Assembly (NCBI GenBank): GCA_027451915.1 | Contig: DAIDHU010000438.1 | Location: 1 to 6,690 of the forward strand | DNA: 6,690 bases | Source: Thiomonas sp. | Lineage (GTDB): Bacteria > Pseudomonadota > Gammaproteobacteria > Burkholderiales > Burkholderiaceae_C | Reading direction: 5' to 3' | Part shown: positions 5,730-6,690 of the stretch, piece by piece | How positions within the stretch are numbered: position 1 is the first letter of the stretch | Layout of the letters: each line of letters begins with the position of its first letter | The notes under the pieces: generated by a model | Seen by the model: the letters and a program-made list of their open reading frames with translations, nothing else | Told to the model about the DNA's origin: nothing | The model's database searches: none | Position numbers and translations under genes: made by a program

Positions 5730-6623
5730 ATGACACCACCTGTCGCCCGCAAGGGCATCCTCCTCGCCGGCGGCTCCGGCACCCGGCTGTACCCGGTGAC
5801 CCAGGCAGTGAGCAAGCAACTGCTGCCGGTGTACGACAAGCCGATGGTGTACTACCCGCTGTCGACCCTGATGCTGGCCGGCATCCGCGAGGTACTGCTG
5901 ATCTCCACGCCGCAGGACACGCCGCGCTTCCAGCAATTGCTGGGCGACGGCAGCCAGTGGGGCCTGGACCTGCATTACGCGGTGCAGCCCAGCCCGGACG
6001 GGCTGGCGCAGGCCTTGCTCATCGGGCGTGAATTCCTCGCCGGCGCGCCGAGTTCGCTGGTGCTGGGAGACAACCTGTTCTGGGGCCACGACCTGCAACC
6101 CCTGCTGGCGCGGGCCAACGCGCGCACGGACGCGGCCACGGTGTTCGCCTACCACGTGCTCGACCCCGAGCGCTACGGGGTGGTGGAGTTCGACGCGCAA
6201 GGCCGCGCCGTGAGCATCGAGGAAAAGCCGGCGCGGCCCAAGAGCAGCTACGCCGTCACGGGGCTGTATTTCTACGACGGCCAGGCGAGCGACATCGCCG
6301 CCTCGCTGCGGCCTTCGGCCCGGGGGGAGCTGGAGATCACGGATCTGAACCGCGTCTACCTGGAGCGCGGCCAGCTGCAGGTGACCACCCTGGGCCGCGG
6401 CTACGCCTGGCTGGACACCGGCACCCACGAGAGCCTGCTGGACGCCGGGCAGTTCATCGCCACGCTGGAAAAGCGCCAGGGCCTGAAGGTGTCCTGCCCG
6501 GAGGAAATCGCCTGGCGCCAGGGCTGGATCGACGCCGAGCAGTTGCAAGGCCTGGCCGAGCCCATGCGCAAGAACGGCTACGGCCAGTACCTGCTGCGAC
6601 TGCTCGCCTCGCCCGGCATCTGA
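5730..6623 (+). CDS. rfbA: Glucose-1-phosphate thymidylyltransferase
   Basis: 297-residue RmlA/RfbA enzyme, the family's normal length, joining dTTP and glucose-1-phosphate to make dTDP-glucose, first step of dTDP-L-rhamnose synthesis for O-antigen and other surface glycans. The nucleotide-binding signature GGSGTRLYPVT is at 14-24, followed by SKQLLPVYDKPM (28-39) and YYPLSTLMLAGI (41-52). PDGLAQAL (89-96) contacts the base, LGDNLF (112-117) provides Asp114 and WLDTGTHESLLDA (227-239) provides Asp229, the two expected magnesium ligands. EEKP is at 164-167. The protein is soluble and acts as a tetramer in studied members. ATG 5730 gives the usual short lead before the signature; its ribosome binding site is weak. 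The next gene, rfbC, starts 9 bases after the TGA, so they form an operon. Here rfbA is the first gene after the metal module, so rfbB and rfbD, if clustered, must be elsewhere or downstream. Confidence 0.96.
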   Translation: MTPPVARKGILLAGGSGTRLYPVTQAVSKQLLPVYDKPMVYYPLSTLMLAGIREVLLISTPQDTPRFQQLLGDGSQWGLDLHYAVQPSPDGLAQALLIGREFLAGAPSSLVLGDNLFWGHDLQPLLARANARTDAATVFAYHVLDPERYGVVEFDAQGRAVSIEEKPARPKSSYAVTGLYFYDGQASDIAASLRPSARGELEITDLNRVYLERGQLQVTTLGRGYAWLDTGTHESLLDAGQFIATLEKRQGLKVSCPEEIAWRQGWIDAEQLQGLAEPMRKNGYGQYLLRLLASPGI

Positions 6624-6632
6624 GGCCGCGCC

Positions 6633-6690
6633 ATGCCCTACACCGTCACTCCCACCGCGCTGCCCGAGGTCCTGGTGCTCGAGCCCAAGG
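6633..6690 (+). CDS. rfbC: dTDP-4-dehydrorhamnose 3,5-epimerase, N-terminal fragment
   Basis: Only 19 codons are in the window, running off the right edge. The residues after the ATG (T-ALPEVLVLEPK) match the start of RmlC/RfbC, where a T-x-I/L-P-x-V-x-x-x-EP pattern is typical. A GAGG at 6622-6625, overlapping the rfbA stop, is a suitable ribosome binding site 7 bases before the ATG. Adjacent to rfbA in the usual rfbA-rfbC order; it would epimerise dTDP-4-keto-6-deoxyglucose. Identification relies on a short N-terminus plus context. Confidence 0.8.
   Translation, partial: MPYTVTPTALPEVLVLEPK

Noticed and set aside
5226..6548. Long minus-strand open frame across the transporter and rfbA genes.
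   Set aside because: Low-complexity composition without motifs, antisense to two clearly conserved genes; high-GC shadow.

Overview
High-GC window (hand-counted 60-base stretches of the resident genes reach the 70s in percent) with strong third-position G/C, from a Gram-negative proteobacterium. Gene content and protein style (M61 glycyl aminopeptidase with PDZ, crotonase-type hydratase, CadR-type MerR regulator, rml/rfb genes, tRNA with encoded CCA) fit a betaproteobacterium of the order Burkholderiales. This placement is inference from resemblance; there is no rRNA or phylogenetic marker here.

Layout. (1) Bases 2-655 hold the 3' part of a dienelactone hydrolase family gene, entering from the left edge. 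(2) It converges on a minus-strand gene for a stand-alone EAL-domain protein (693-1553); a perfect 11-bp inverted repeat surrounds the EAL stop codon. (3) Divergent from the EAL gene, with only 27 bases between start codons, is a full-length M61 aminopeptidase gene (1581-3428). It is followed on the same strand by an enoyl-CoA hydratase gene (3493-4269) with a strong ribosome binding site. (4) A tRNA with a CAT anticodon (4341-4417) has its own consensus-like promoter and a hairpin terminator. (5) A small metal-response module follows: cadR-type regulator (minus, 4522-4917) and a truncated CDF-like cation transporter (plus, 4995-5609), diverging from a classic MerR-type operator/promoter with a 19-bp spacer. 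Parts of this module are visibly lower in GC than the flanking genes, which suggests acquisition by transfer next to the tRNA. (6) The window ends with rfbA/rmlA (5730-6623) and the first 19 codons of rfbC/rmlC, the start of a dTDP-rhamnose operon for surface polysaccharide.

How the parts work together. The first half is a set of separate housekeeping or metabolic genes (hydrolysis, c-di-GMP turnover, peptide trimming, beta-oxidation-type hydration) with no obvious shared pathway. The regulator/transporter pair is a self-contained switch: soft metal (Cd/Pb/Zn-like) binds the regulator, which should untwist the long-spacer promoter and turn on the transporter. The rfb genes form a separate operon. 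I see no mobile element, CRISPR array or clearly new multi-gene system. The most interesting item is the shortened CDF-like transporter with a Cys in place of the usual TM5 His, under a CadR-type regulator.
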